Source of the DNA: Anarhynchus alexandrinus
Lineage: Eukaryota > Chordata > Aves > Charadriiformes > Charadriidae
Assembly: GCA_008711295.1 (NCBI GenBank)
Contig: VUYV01000004.1
Location: 9,106,010 to 9,170,009, forward strand
Length of the DNA: 64,000 nucleotides
Reading direction: 5' to 3'
The translations under genes were made by a program, and so were the position numbers. The notes under the pieces were generated by a model. The model did no database searches. It worked only from the letters and a program-made list of their open reading frames with translations, and was not told the DNA's origin. Below, one piece after another: positions 51,601 through 64,000 of the stretch; the first letter of the stretch is position 1, and the number at the start of each line of letters is the position of its first letter.

Positions 51601-54600
51601 GAAGGACGAAACCAGACAAAAATTTGCAGTTATTCTACTTGCAGAAGGCTATATATTATGTTAGTAAGACCTCTCCCCTCCTTTGCTGGTTTCCTAGCCA
51701 TGAAGTATGAAGTCAGTGAGAAAAGAGATCATATTTGCCAGTGGACAAAATAGAAACTCAAAGGGTCTCAGCAAAGTTTTCATAAAATGATCCTAATAAT
51801 AGAGGATGGCAGTTACAGTAGGAGACTGGAGGATTATCTAGCACCTTTTGTTTGATGCCACAAGTCCTTCTTCCCTTTGTGCAATCTTGCTTAAGTGAGC
51901 AGAACTTGAGTCTGATTAGAAGTATTAGTCACAGAAGGATGACAAAAATATTGGCAACTAAAAAGTGGAATCCATACAAGAGGAATTACTGAAAGGAAAA
52001 AAGCTCCAAGCTCCAGTAGGTATGGTATAGATAGAAGTAAAAGTCGGGAGGAAAACAGGTGCCTTCCTAAAAGGTTATCAGAAAGAAAGCAAGGTCATTC
52101 TATTCTTATTCACTTAGAGGATCAGAAAAATGAGCCCTATTTCTAGATTAGTTTTCTAGTTGGTATCTCTACAGAGGAGAAACATCAGAGGACATGAAAA
52201 TAGGTTTATACGCAGTTAGACCAACAGAACTGAAGCAAGTAAATCTATTCAGTTCTTCAGCAACCAATTAAATTATCTCTGTGTGAACACTAAGCATGCC
52301 CAGCCCTGCAGTATCTAAGCATTGTCAATGTTATAAAAACAACAGTCCAAGGGTGGTACTCTTCCTACAAGATAGGCTAAGACAGCAAATAAGGTAACTT
52401 GAATTTATCTTTGTTTTATTAATGTTTTGTTCCTTCTTACAATTCAGGAGATTAATAGGGGAGGATTAATGTGAAGAGATGGGCTTGACATTTCCATTGG
52501 AACTAATAAAGTTGATGATAGCAGATTAAAAAATACTTCCCAAAACCAATGTAGACTGTCACTAGATTTAGCCACCTGACCGTGGGGCAGATTGTTCCCC
52601 ACAAGCAACTTCTTAATTGAGTAGCATTCTCATTAAAACAGAAGTATGATTATTATCTCACTGACTATATAACACACAGCACATTTATTACCCTCATGAT
52701 TGAATCCATAATATTTTGTATATGTTAGAGGCTTGCTAATCCTTCTTGGGAGCTTCTTACCTTTCCCCTAAAACAATGTTTCCAGAAAAATAATTTTTAG
52801 AGGTTGATACATGCTGATTTGCCACTTCTACTATAGCTAAAATTAAATAATAGAAGGAACTATCCAGAGTGGCTGCATAATCATGATCACAACTCTCACT
52901 AATATTTTTGCCACTCATGTTTCAGAGATACTTTATGGAAAAAATATCTCCATTGCATAAAATACAGGAGAGAAACAAACAGGAGATGAGCTGCTGATGC
53001 CCCTTCCACTGAAATAATTCTCCAGTTTTGCAGAGGGCCTAATGAAAACCCTAGTTGCTCATACTCTATTTTCCTCGAAATAAATGTAGTCACTCTTGAA
53101 CTACAAATAGCTTCAGCCCTTGTGGATGTGTTTTGATTGCCCTATGGCAATAAGCAGCAACAAATTTGTAGTAGTAGTAGTATTTCATAGGTCAATTTGA
53201 TTAAAGAAATCTAAGCGGAGGAGGGAAAAGATCATAATCTACTAATGTAATAGCCTAATTTATGAGTCCCATTTGCTCTACAGGGTCCCAGAGGCTCCTC
53301 AGCGAAACCTCTTGTTTGCAGTGTTTGGTTGGAAAATTAAATGAGGAAAAAATCTGAATAATACTGTACAAAATGCAATCTGAAGCTCCTGGAAAACCAG
53401 TAAGTTCAGAAAACATTGTTGGAGAGAACCCAGGGGAAACATTCTTTAAGGAATCTGGGCTGAAAGAGATAGTATTCGCATTTGGTACAAACACATTTTA
53501 GCTATTGGAGCAATAAATTGATCAGGAACAGTGGGACATGGAAATCCCTGGTCAGGATAAAAGTGAAAAGAATTACCTGGAAACACTTCCCTATCAGGGG
53601 GAAGGAAAAGCTAACAAACAAACAAAAAAAAATCCCAACCAGCAATGAAAAAGATCATACACAGATTACAGTTGAAAAAAAAGAAATTGAAATAATGAAC
53701 ATGAAGGGTGTAAAAAGTATACTAATATTATCTAAAACCAAAAAATATTGATAAATTACCAGATGCTTTTGTGCAGAGGTGTCCTTTGGCCAGACTGAGT
53801 TCTGACAGAATCTAGAACAGAACAAAGGACACAAGGGTTATTTTGGCATGAAATGGAGCTCCCTTCTAAAGTGAGATCTTAGTGATCTGCTGATTTATAA
53901 AATCTCAAAACCAAAAAATACTTGTTCTATAGTTACAATCTTTTTAATCATCTTAGCACTAACTATTGAAGTTATTACAAAACTACTACTTTTGACATTA
54001 AGGCAGCAGCCTGCATCTATTTCCAGGAGAAACACTAGCCTAGTCTGGTATCTAAAAAAGTCTGTAAACTTTCCTGGCAGATATCAAAAGTGGTCTAGCC
54101 ATGAGCTATGCATCCTGAACTAAAAGAACACAGGATATAAACTAATGACAGGTCTTATTTTAGTAATCATTGAGGGCAAGACAGGGACAGAACTTGAAAA
54201 CTTCATAAAATGCGATGATCACAGGAATCATTGTAACTGTATATCACATCTCAAGATTCGGGTAGCTCTAGTTGAACTCCAGGACAGCATGAATGGAAGG
54301 AACATTGCATCGACTGCTAGAGTGAAGCAATAAGACAATTGCAAGGCAACTATGCCTTTCCTTTTAAAAGACCCATCCTTCAATTTCTAAGTTCTGTGGA
54401 AATGTGAACTTGAAATGTTTATTAAACTATAATCCAGAACGGCAGGAGGTGCTCATGGCTAAGCACAGCAAGAGTTAAATAGCTCAGGAGCTGTAACAGA
54501 GTTATCACTCATTCATATTCAAAGCTTTGTTTTAGATTATTGCTTCACAACACGTGTTTTTGCTAGCATGTTCTTTTTATTCCTATCATAATTTTAATGA

Positions 54601-57600
54601 CTGTACATACCTAATCAAAGCTACAGCCGGTTATGAGTTTTATAGCTAGTCTGGAGAACAATCAAATTCAACTAGCTACATACATTATGTTTAAAACATC
54701 TCATGAAGCCTTCTGATACTGTGCTGTCAGCCACAGCAAAACTTTGTGACTACTAAAACTGAAACCTCAATATGCATGAATTCTGTAATTTTATTTGCAC
54801 TGCCAAAATAGATGTGAAGGTTTACCGAATGAATTTAATAATAGGCATTCACCATTTAAATCTCCCCCATAATCAGTGTGATGCAGTCTTTGGATAGATT
54901 TTAATTGTTCTTTTGTTGAAAGCTGAACATTTCTAGAAGGAATTTTAGTTTGTGGACCTCACAGGTCAATTGGTTTATACATTAGATCTGTGGTATATAT
55001 GTTTACCAGTACAGGCAATGTGTGTATTCACGAGCGGATTTTCCCGTGCATATCAGAACGGCAGTGCATGATGGAAGGATGACATATTGATGGGTGTGGA
55101 TATTTCCGGGATTTTGGCTGAGGCATAAGCTGGTCGCTTACATTTTTAGATGAGTGTTTGATGACACCAGCACATGAAAAGAAACCCGCTTGATCTTTAC
55201 AGGTGCTGTGAAATTTGTTTCCTCACATTGTGATGTAGAAGCTAAACTAGAAAGACAGACAAACTGATAATTAAACGTAATAGTCTCCTTACAGTAAGGA
55301 AACTCTTCGAAATGTCTGTAGCTCTTGCTAAGACAAATCAGCCGTCCCAATTTTGGCACTGTTAAATGCCTCAGGTCGAAAGGCTGCTGATGTTTCAGAC
55401 CTCACGTTTAAAACTGTGCTGAGAGCGCTTTTAATTTGCAAGAGTGCTTAAAGCAGAGGCAAGAGGCTCGAAGACATTAGCATTCCCAACCTTATCGGCA
55501 CCTGCCGCCTCCTTTGTTAAAGGGAACAGAGAGGCCGATTACCATCCAAGAATGCACTACTCAGGCACAAGAAGGAAAATATTTAGGAATACACTGGCTT
55601 CAAAAGCCATATCTTTCCTGTTATCTGACCACTCAAAACACCGGAAAGCCTGACTAACTGGATGAGCAGGTATTCCCCAAACCGCTACAGAAAGTAGAGA
55701 ATACAGAGGATGAAAGTGATGCTCAGTTATGGAAGCTCTCCACCAGAAGAAATGTTCTTCAGGGAGAAAACCTCCCAGAGCTGTTCTGTGCATTCCTGAA
55801 ACAGCCATCCCAGGATTAGCATAATGTAGCTAAAATATCAGCATTGTATCCTTCTTTCTTTCTCTTCAATGGTGTCAGGCTCTTGCTCCAAGATTTGATA
55901 AAAAATTAACATTTCTACCAAAAACAGTCATTAGAGTAACATTTTTCATTCATCCAATCCACTGCACAATCTATAGCTGAAACCTAGAATACACATTTAA
56001 TACTGTATACCAAATTATTCAGTTCAACAGTGTTAAATGGAAACACTAACACATCCATGTACAAGATAATTGTGCCAATACTGAAAGAAGGGGAGAAAAA
56101 CTCCTGGAATGTTTTTCCCTTTCCCTTCACCCCCTCCAAAAAACCACAAAGTTGTCATATTGGTTCTATGGGGATTCAACATCTCCAGTTTTCTTCTTTA
56201 AAGCCAGAGAAGGATACTACTAGCATTTAGGAGTGGGAAATCAAGAAGAACCTAATAAAGAATGCTTTTAGCAGCAAGATAGATCAACTTCAACTATGTT
56301 CCAACTATGTTCCAAGTAATATTGCTGAAAGAAAAAACTCCTATGGGCTTTGATAGCTTTTTGACAGCCCATTTACTGCCAGAAAGCTCAGGGCCCGGTA
56401 TGATCTGTAATGGAAACATAGAACAGGTCATAGCTAAATCCAACTTATTCAGCAGCTATACTTATTCTATTACTTATACTTGCTGTAATAATTTCTATGC
56501 TCTTTCTCCACAAGCATGCTACACTAATGCAGCGTGTAAAATCCACGTGTGCTAATCTACCAGAAATGAGGACCATTGAATAAAGCTTGTGATAGCCTAG
56601 GACATACTAAAGACTGTCAACATGAGCTGGGTGGTAACTGGGCAAGGAAGTTCAGCATTGATGACAGGTTCTCTACACATGCTTACAGCAAGAGAAGGCG
56701 GTTAGCTTTAAATTACCCTTTACTTTCACAATACTTCAGGTGTGGAACTTTTGTGATTCAGGTGCAGTTGCAAAGTGTAGTACACTATGTTTAAGAAGGG
56801 TGTGTAAAATCTGGAACATATTTTTCAGCATCAGTTAATAAGTATCACATTATTAAGACATTGCTTACTGGAAACTCCGTTGAGGACTGAAAGACTTACC
56901 TATATAGATCAGGTTGAGTACTGAAGTGACCCCAGATAAGAATGTAGCTCCCACTGCCATCCAAACAGATCACATCCAGAAGGACTCCATAACAGTGGAA
57001 TACAAAGTCACGATCTACTCTCAGAGATTAGACCCAGAATAGCAAAAATATCTTCTAACTCCTCAAATGTCAGTGATCCTCCTTTAAGCTCATGCAAAAG
57101 AAGTGTAAATGTTTTGGGAACATCATGCAAAGATCACAGATAGAATAAGAGATTCACATTCCACAACACTCCGGGTGTAGCCCAGAGGGACAATTACAGT
57201 TTGAGTTTCCATTTGTGCTCACAGATAAAATTTGATCTGAATAACTTTAGAGAGTAAACAAACACACATTTATTAAAAAAAAAAAAAGGATCCTGAAGAC
57301 TACACAAATTAGGTTTGGTTGTACACTACATGAATTACATTTGGTCATCAGGAGAAATAGCATGTGTGTGAATAAACATGTATGTTTGCTAGAAAAGTGA
57401 AGATTAGTAACTTGTTGGAATTCTTTCCACATCTAGAAACATTCCTTTTTATACTATATTGCCGCCTAGAAAAAATCTAAGATATTTCCTGCATATCAGC
57501 AATAGGAGTTTCTACAAGAAAGCTGAGTCTCCAAACTAGGAAACACATAAAAAGCTATTTTTACATGTTCATTCATTAGAAATGGCCTGAAATAGTACTC

Positions 57601-58954
57601 AGTACTATTAGCACTTAGTACCCTTCTTCTCAGAGATCAGAACAGGTAAAGAATGCTAATCTTGTACAATCACAGGACACCAAACTGATTAGGAGTGGCT
57701 ATTATTCTACTACGTTTTAACGGTTCCTTAAGAGTCCAGAACAACTGGCAATAACAGAAAGGAGACTCATTTTACCATGTAAGACTCTCTTCTTCATGAT
57801 CAGATGCTTCAGTGAATCTGAACATAGGGTGCCTCAGACCATGTCAAAACTGAGGTGACCCTTCTGAGCAAATCACTGTTAAATACAATCCATCAAGACA
57901 TACTTGTTCAACATTTTGTGGATAGGAAAGGACAATTTTCATTGTCAGACGTGACAACAGTAAAGCTAACTCCCTACAGCTACACAAAGGAAGCCTGTTA
58001 CTAATACTTGTGCATCCATAACAACAGGCCAAGAAATTTCCACGTGGCTGGTGTCACCTCCCACATTGTGATGGCAGGATTTAAGTCCCAAATTGCCTGA
58101 AAATAGAGCAATGGCAGTCCCAGGTTCCAAGGCTCCCCTTCTCCCTGCTCAGTGCTGCTCCATGCTGGTTGTCACTTTATCAAATAAGCATTGGGCTGCC
58201 CACCCAGGAACATAAATGTTGTCTCTCACACTCCAAAATCCTGCTTCCACTGGTAGGTTCTGTACGCTTGCAGAACGATCTTGTACTCTGGATGCTCCTG
58301 TCAGACCAAGACACTGTTTAGACTGACAAATTGAAGCCCTTCACACTTGAGTCGCATGTCTTGTCAGCGTCTGAAAACAGGTCTGGTAGTGCAGGCTTTT
58401 CCATCCGTTGCACCTCCCCTTCTGCCTTTTTTTCGTTAGATGTATTCTGCGATGAGCAGGAACTTGCGTTCTCAGCAAAAGGAGTCTGCATGCATCTCTG
58501 TTGCTACCTTTCAAAGGAAAAGAGCATCGTGTAGGACAGCTGCTAGGCAGTTTCAGGCTGCTTTTTCCTACAGCCTGGCAAATTGTGTTTGAATGGTAGA
58601 TCACAAATGGCACAGTATCCAGGCACTTAGGAAGCACAAGTGTCCTCACAGTAGCCCAGTGTTTTCCCTGACATTGAACCTAGAAGAAGGTTCTGCTGTC
58701 AGACATGCACAGCTGGGAGATGGTGTTCACACGCCTGAGCCACATCTGACTTGAGCTGCTAGTGATCCAACCTCACCACAGATCAAACTTACAAGAGGGG
58801 TAATTCTTTCTTAGGATACCAAGGCAGAATTTTCTAAGTAAGTCTTTAACCAACTTGCTGCTGTAGCTTTAATTCCTGCTACTGAAATTGGCTAGGAGCA
58901 CACAGTGAAACCTAGGAATTTTCCTTATTTGAAGAGGAACAAGTCCTCCCAGAA
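48661..58954. other. 5' flank of SLC5A1, no gene recognised
   Basis: AT-rich unique sequence without a convincing exon. Elements seen: a poly-T run (48904-48919), a GTA microsatellite (53169-53182), a 14-bp direct duplication (CAACTATGTTC type) at about 56293-56314, a poly-A run (57275-57287), and a possible short - strand exon ending in a good donor at 56900. The open frames present are short and match nothing known to me. Confidence 0.6.
53169..53182. repeat. (GTA)n microsatellite
   Basis: Nearly five GTA units in the non-coding 5' flank. Confidence 0.85.
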
Positions 58955-60090
58955 GCCATTTCCAGGCACACAAGGGACAAAAAAGGTGACTGAGAACAGC
59001 TGTTGCAGATTTACAAAGGGAAAATTTTGCCTGATAAACCTGACTGCCTTCTGCAATAAAATAACTGGTTCTGTGGGCATGGAGTAGCAGGTTTTTGACA
59101 TGATCTCCCACAGCATCATATATCCAAACTGGTGAGGTATGGACTGCATGAGTGAGCTTGAAAGGTGGCTGCACCATCAGGCTCAAAGGTCCATTGTTCA
59201 AAGTCTAACTGAAAACTGGTTACAACTTATATCAGGTTTGATACTGTTTAATATCTTCATGAATGACCTGGACCTTGACAATAGGACAGAATACACCTTC
59301 ATCAAGTTCACAGCTGACATCAAATGCAAGAGACCAATTCACACACTGGAGGTCAGGGGTGCCATTCAGAGAGACCTCAACAAGCTACAGGAATGGGCCA
59401 ACAAGAACCTGGCAAAATTTAGCACAGACAAATGCAAGTTCTGCTCCAGGGACAGAATAAGTCTGTGAAACAGGCTAGAGGATACTGGTGGAAAGCAAAC
59501 TCGACTTGAATCAGCAATGGCAACATTTCTTTGCGATGGTGAGGGCTAAGTGAGTACAGGGTTGCATTAGCAAAAGCACCGCCAACAGGCTGATGGACAT
59601 GGACCCCGCTTTATACTTCTGAGGTGGCACCTCAAACACCACATACAGTTTGGGCCTTTCAGCACCAAAGTGATATTGATAAACTGGAGAGAGTACAGTG
59701 AAAGGTCACTAAAATAGCAAGTGCCTGGACCAGACAACATATGAGGAGAGGCTGAGGGACTGGGTTTGTTTAGCCTCAAGAAGAGAAGGCATGGGAGAGG
59801 AATTCAATCGTCATCATCAAATATCTAAAGAGCAGTTACATGGAAGACAGAGCCACTCTTCTCAGAGGTACGCAGTGAAAGGACAAGAAGCAATGGTCAC
59901 AAATTGCAGCAGAAGAAATTGTGACTGGATATGGGTGGGGTGGAAATTCATTGTAAGTGGTTAAGCCCTGAAATAGGTTGCCCAGAAAGACTGAGAATTC
60001 TCTGTTCTTGGTGGTTTTCAAAACCTGATTGGACACGGTCCTGAGCAATGTGATCTAACTTCGAAGTTAGCACTGCCCTTCATGGTCTCT
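58955..60090 (+). mobile_element. Degraded CR1 LINE, ORF2 3' part and 3' UTR
   Basis: About 1.1 kb of + strand CR1. The order of blocks is that of CR1: the text for TGCCTTCTGCAATAAAATAACTG, CATGATCTCCCACAGCATC, then the reverse-transcriptase remnant in the frame 59139-59468 (FNIFMNDLDLDNRTEYTFIK, AIQRDLNKLQEWANKNLAKF), then the AGGAGAGGCTGAGGGACTGGG block and the 3' end near 60090. The catalytic part of RT is absent and the rest is broken by stops and frameshifts, so it is an inactive, fairly old copy. Boundaries are approximate. Confidence 0.88.
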
Positions 60091-63000
60091 GGAGGCCCAT
60101 TTCAAACTAAATTATGTTATCTGGAGATCCCTGACACGTTTCCTGTTCTTCAAAGGCCACTTTGTTACACAAGGCTGTTTGCAAAGCTCATCTCTGCATT
60201 CAGGTATACTGTCATAGGCTCACAAACCAGACTTTTGACGCACATTCTCACAATGATGCCACTAAAAAGGTCAACAGTGTCATACACTAATTTCTTAGTA
60301 CTCACTGCCAAATCCTTAAGGTTGCTATCAGGCAAATTCCCATAAAACCCTGGAGAGAGCAGAGTATACTTCAGTGCCACTATTCATTGTGACTTATCAG
60401 AACAGAAACTGCATGTGAGCTAACTGAAACTACATCAGGGCTGTGGGGGCAAAGTCTGGAAGCTCCTAACCACTATTTGTTCAGTTCTTACATAGACCTC
60501 TTTCTGGAGTTGGTGCGTGAATAAAGTCTGAGCAAAGCTGACAATGGACTTCACCAGTTGACTGCAACTGAGTTATTACGCTAAGCTGTTGGGAGATGAC
60601 TTAGAGCCTGAGGTTACACGTCCCAGTATTTCACTAGTCTTAGCCCACTATAGTAAAATCAGCACTTTTTTTTCAGACAGCAACATTAATTCTCCTCTCA
60701 AGGGTAGTTCAAAATCAGTGGAAGAGCTGAGAATAAAGGGCCATAATGACTTTGACTTCCCTTTGACTTCTTGATCCCAGAGCTGAAAAAGGGTGACCGC
60801 AACATATCAACAATAACGTAGGCCAGCCTTGGGGTCCTGACTGTCCGGGGTCCCAGATCACACTTGGGAGTGGCAACTGTTTAGACCTGTCAAAAACTGA
60901 GCCAGATTCGCTTCCCTCCTCATGTTTTTGCTAGAAATACTTGCTACAATACAAGCACAGTGGAATTTTGGCACAGAGTGGCCTGTGTAGCTGCAGCGGG
61001 TTCTTCACAAGAAGTTTCCAGGTGCTTTGCACTGTTAATATGAAAAAAGTAATGAATCCAATGTAATTGCAAGAAAGAGAAGATTGAAGAGGAAGCAAAA
61101 AGATTCTAGATTTTCAGAGGAAATTGAGACTGACAGAGACACAAAAATTAAAAAAATCCTACCTATAAGCACATTTTGCGTTAACCTCATTGTGAGTTAG
61201 CTAATTATAATGGAATACACATATTAAATCCAGAGAAGTCAAACTGAAAATGACGAAGATAATAAAACTTAAACCAATAGAAAATACTTCACCATTCCCT
61301 TTTCCCATTCCTAATTTTTATTTCCATATTCCAAGTAGACCTCTTGGAAAACATAGGCCTGATCTTGCTTTGCTTGGCAAAGGCTTGCCTTTAATGCGAT
61401 TTATAATATACGGTAACACGAGTAGGATAAAGAGGTGCTCAGTGGATATCAACACAAGAGAAGAAAACATACCCAGTCCTGCAATCTCATTACTCTGGCC
61501 ATACTTAAAACTCAGTGAATTGTAATTCTTTTTTTTCACCTTTTCATCCTCCAGTGATGTCATTTCCATTAGCTAGGAGACTGCAAGGCTATTTCATGTA
61601 GGTTTCATCGTACTAATGGAGAAAGTAGATGTTGATAGCTAATATTTGTTTCTTATGAATTATGCTTCTGGGGCTTAATCGCTTATGTTTCCTTGGCAAC
61701 AAACACATCATGTGCTTTTTAATAAGGTTTGCACATGAGCTGTGTACAGGACCATGCCAGAGATCCCAGCTGACAAGGTTTCTAGAACGTTATGAATTCA
61801 GAAAAGTGGATCTACTCTTTCACAAAGTGAGGACCGCACTGGTGATTTGGCAGAAGAGCGAGAGCCTTCCCTGGTCTTTATAAAATTGCTCAGACTGCAG
61901 TCTCCTACTTCTACTATCTGTAAGGTTCATACTGCACATAAGTCAGTGATCAGTTCTTTTTCAAGCAGAAGGCAAGGTTGTGGAACTACCCTCACTTATT
62001 TTACATCAGTATAATTCCATTAACTTCCTTGTTATCCACATACATATTCTACAATGAAAAAAAGCAGGATGATATTCCAGAAATTAAATTTGGCCAGTAA
62101 GGCTGCACATCGAAATCCTGAAGAAATCCTGGAAGAAAAAAAAAGCTGCTTATTTTGTTTCATAGTTTTCAACAGAACAACTTGTTACAGGAAATAGGCT
62201 GCAGTCTTTTTCAGAACTTCAACATGCGTTGTGAAATCTTCTAAATATCACAAGAGGGTATCCCACATCCACAGAACACAAATATTAAACTACATAAACC
62301 ATACTGATGAAAAAAACAGACTTCTGATGACTATGCACAGACACAACTAACTCTCATGTCTGAAGTCAGCAGAGATCATTAAAGTGCCACTCTTACATGC
62401 CTCTGACACTCTGTTTCACACCAAATATAAAAGCTCTATGTACAAGTCTGTAAGGAAAAAAACAACTTGGAGTTTGTCAGAAAATTATGGTTATTGGCAA
62501 AATTTTGAAATATCCCATAATGTTATTTTTAGGCTGTAATTTGTACATACTTTCAGTTTTCCTCTTCATAAAAAAAATAATCATATGTTATGGATATTCT
62601 ACTAAAATGTTCCATAGCCTTTTTGTGTATTAAAAACTGGAAAAGGTAGTCACCTCTCAGTTCTAAAAAGCAGAGCCCCCTACACCAATATATAAGCAAC
62701 TACTGCTTTTTCTTTCTACTCCATGAATAGCTTCAAGCTTACTTTGCTGGGTACCAACCCTGGCAGAGAGAAGAAAACTCAGGGTGCAGGACTTTCCAAC
62801 CCCAGAGAGACTTGAACCGGGATAGTTTTAGTGATGAAGGCTGTTGGTCACAAAAGGATGTGGATGACTACTTTTTTAACAGGCACTGACCAGAAACACT
62901 CATTGCTTTACTGTTTGCAACATACTGATAAACCAATTACTTCATTGAGTGGCCAATGACTTTGTATCTTTCAAGTACTTTCATCTTAAATCCAATGAAA

Positions 63001-63171
63001 GTGAAAGGCAGAGAATTCAACTTTATTATCATATATAATCCAGTGTCTTCTGATTTTGTTATGCGTTCCAGAAAAGCCTCATTCTACAAACAGTTCACCT
63101 CACTTGCAGATGTTCACACCAAGTTTTGGGTTTCACACAGCCACTGTTTGTTCACCACACAAATCACAGAT
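60091..63171. other. Non-coding DNA between two CR1 copies
   Basis: AT-rich sequence with no recognisable exon, RNA gene or further repeat. The frames at 61250-61525 (+) and 61318-61569 (-) overlap on opposite strands and match nothing known to me. Confidence 0.6.
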
Positions 63172-63925
63172 ATAATGGTAGAACTGTTTGGGTTCGAAGG
63201 GACCTTAAAGATCATCCGGTTCCAACCCCCCTGCCATGGGCAGGGACACCTTCCACTAGACCAGGTTGCTCAAAGGCCCATCCAACCTGGCCTTGAACAC
63301 CTCCAGGGATGGGGCATCCACAACTTCTCTGGGCAACCAGTGCCAGTGTCTCACCACTCTCAGAGTAAAGAATTTCTTCCTGATATCTAACCTAAATCCT
63401 ACCCTCTTTCAGTTTAAAACTGTTGCCCCTCATCCTATCATTACACACCCTAATAAAGAGTCCCTCCTCATCTTTCCTGTAGGCCCCCTTTAGGTACTGG
63501 AAGGGCCTTTAAGGTCTCCCCAGAGCCTTCTCTTCTTTAGGCTGAACAACCCCAACTCTCTTAGCTTGTCCTCATGGCAGAGGTGCTCCAGCCCTCTGAT
63601 CATCTTCGTGGCCTCTCCTGGACTTGCTCCAACAGGTCTGTGTCCTTCTTATGTTGGGGGCTCCAGAGCTGGATGCAGTACTCCAGGTGGGGTCTCACTA
63701 GAGCAGAGTAGAGGGGCAGAATCACCTCCTTTGCCCCGCTGGCCATGCTGCTTTTGATGCAGCCCAGGATGCAGTTGGCTTTCTGAGCTGTAAGTGCACA
63801 TTGCTGGCTCATGTTGAGCTTCTCATCAACCAACACCTCCAAGTCCTACTCCTCAGGGCTGCTCTCAATCCAATCTCCACTCAACCCGTATTTGAGCTTG
63901 GGATTGCCCCAACCCATGTGCGGGA
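63172..63925 (-). mobile_element. CR1 LINE, 3' part, better preserved
   Basis: Read on the - strand this is the 3' end of an avian CR1. A frame at 63842-63600 encodes the RT C-terminal region ([39 protein letters not shown] text), followed by the 3' UTR blocks and the end of the type GGTTGGAACC...GATGATCTTTAAGGTCCCTTC near 63172. It matches the family much more closely than the copy at 58955, so it is younger. Similarity fades at about 63925, so the insertion is 5'-truncated there. Confidence 0.92.
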
Positions 63926-64000
63926 CAAAATGAAGGTTGTTGGGTCGGGTTTTTTTAATCAAGAGGATGTGTGAGTGTCTCTCAGTGGAACAAGGCATAG
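63926..64000. other. Flank of the CR1 insertion
   Basis: Sequence after the CR1 breakpoint. It includes GGGTCGGGTTTTTTT and has no recognised similarity. Too short to say more. Confidence 0.4.

Noticed and set aside
56900..56960. Alternative first exon of SLC5A1
   Set aside because: It ends with one extra base, while SLC5A1 exon 2 needs a phase-0 partner; the join would shift frame.
59139..59468. 109-codon frame as a host gene
   Set aside because: The residues match the CR1 reverse-transcriptase C-terminal region, so it is a retrotransposon remnant.
1..64000. CRISPR arrays, bacterial operons, tRNA or rRNA genes
   Set aside because: No regularly spaced repeats, cloverleaf with A and B boxes, or rRNA text was seen; the DNA is clearly vertebrate.

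Overview
This window looks like bird nuclear DNA. It has intron-rich vertebrate genes with GT-AG splicing, CR1-type LINE fragments (the dominant avian retrotransposon) and no bacterial-style gene packing. The species cannot be named from the sequence alone. Two protein-coding genes can be supported.

Left part (1-13330, + strand): the 3' end of RSPH14 (RTDR1), an armadillo-repeat radial-spoke protein of motile cilia. Three coding exons (10393-10618, 11974-12107, 13089-13330) join in frame and give the C-terminal ~200 residues up to the stop. I could not find the 5' exons, which probably lie left of the window. A poly(A) signal candidate sits at 14177.

Middle part (48546 down to 21797, - strand): a complete SGLT-family sodium/glucose cotransporter (SLC5A1, with some SLC5A4-like residues). 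All 15 coding exons were found by eye with canonical splice sites. The phases all match, and the sum is exactly 1944 nt, or 647 residues plus stop. The sugar- and sodium-binding residues known from human SGLT1 are conserved at a constant offset of 16, because the N-terminus is 16 residues shorter. Just upstream of the ATG is a compact promoter-like module: a near-consensus HNF-1 site followed by a TATAAGG box. A 3' UTR of about 2.5 kb is possible, ending near twin AATAAA signals at 19223-19233.

RSPH14 and the cotransporter gene are convergent, with about 8.5 kb between their stop codons. In human they are several megabases apart on chromosome 22, so the adjacency reflects a lineage difference in gene order.

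Right part (48.7-64 kb): upstream flank of the cotransporter. No gene is recognised here. It contains a degraded + strand CR1 copy (~58955-60090) with remnants of the reverse transcriptase, and a better-preserved - strand CR1 copy (~63172-63925) near the right edge.

Smaller features: a 108-bp near-perfect tandem duplication carrying an internal inverted repeat (32915-33130), several hairpin-forming inverted repeats, microsatellites (one 11 bp from the exon 1 splice donor), and two similar short motifs resembling weak CTCF cores. I found no convincing new biological system. The most check-worthy points are the cotransporter's orthology and moved glycosylation sequon, its promoter module, and the recent tandem duplication.
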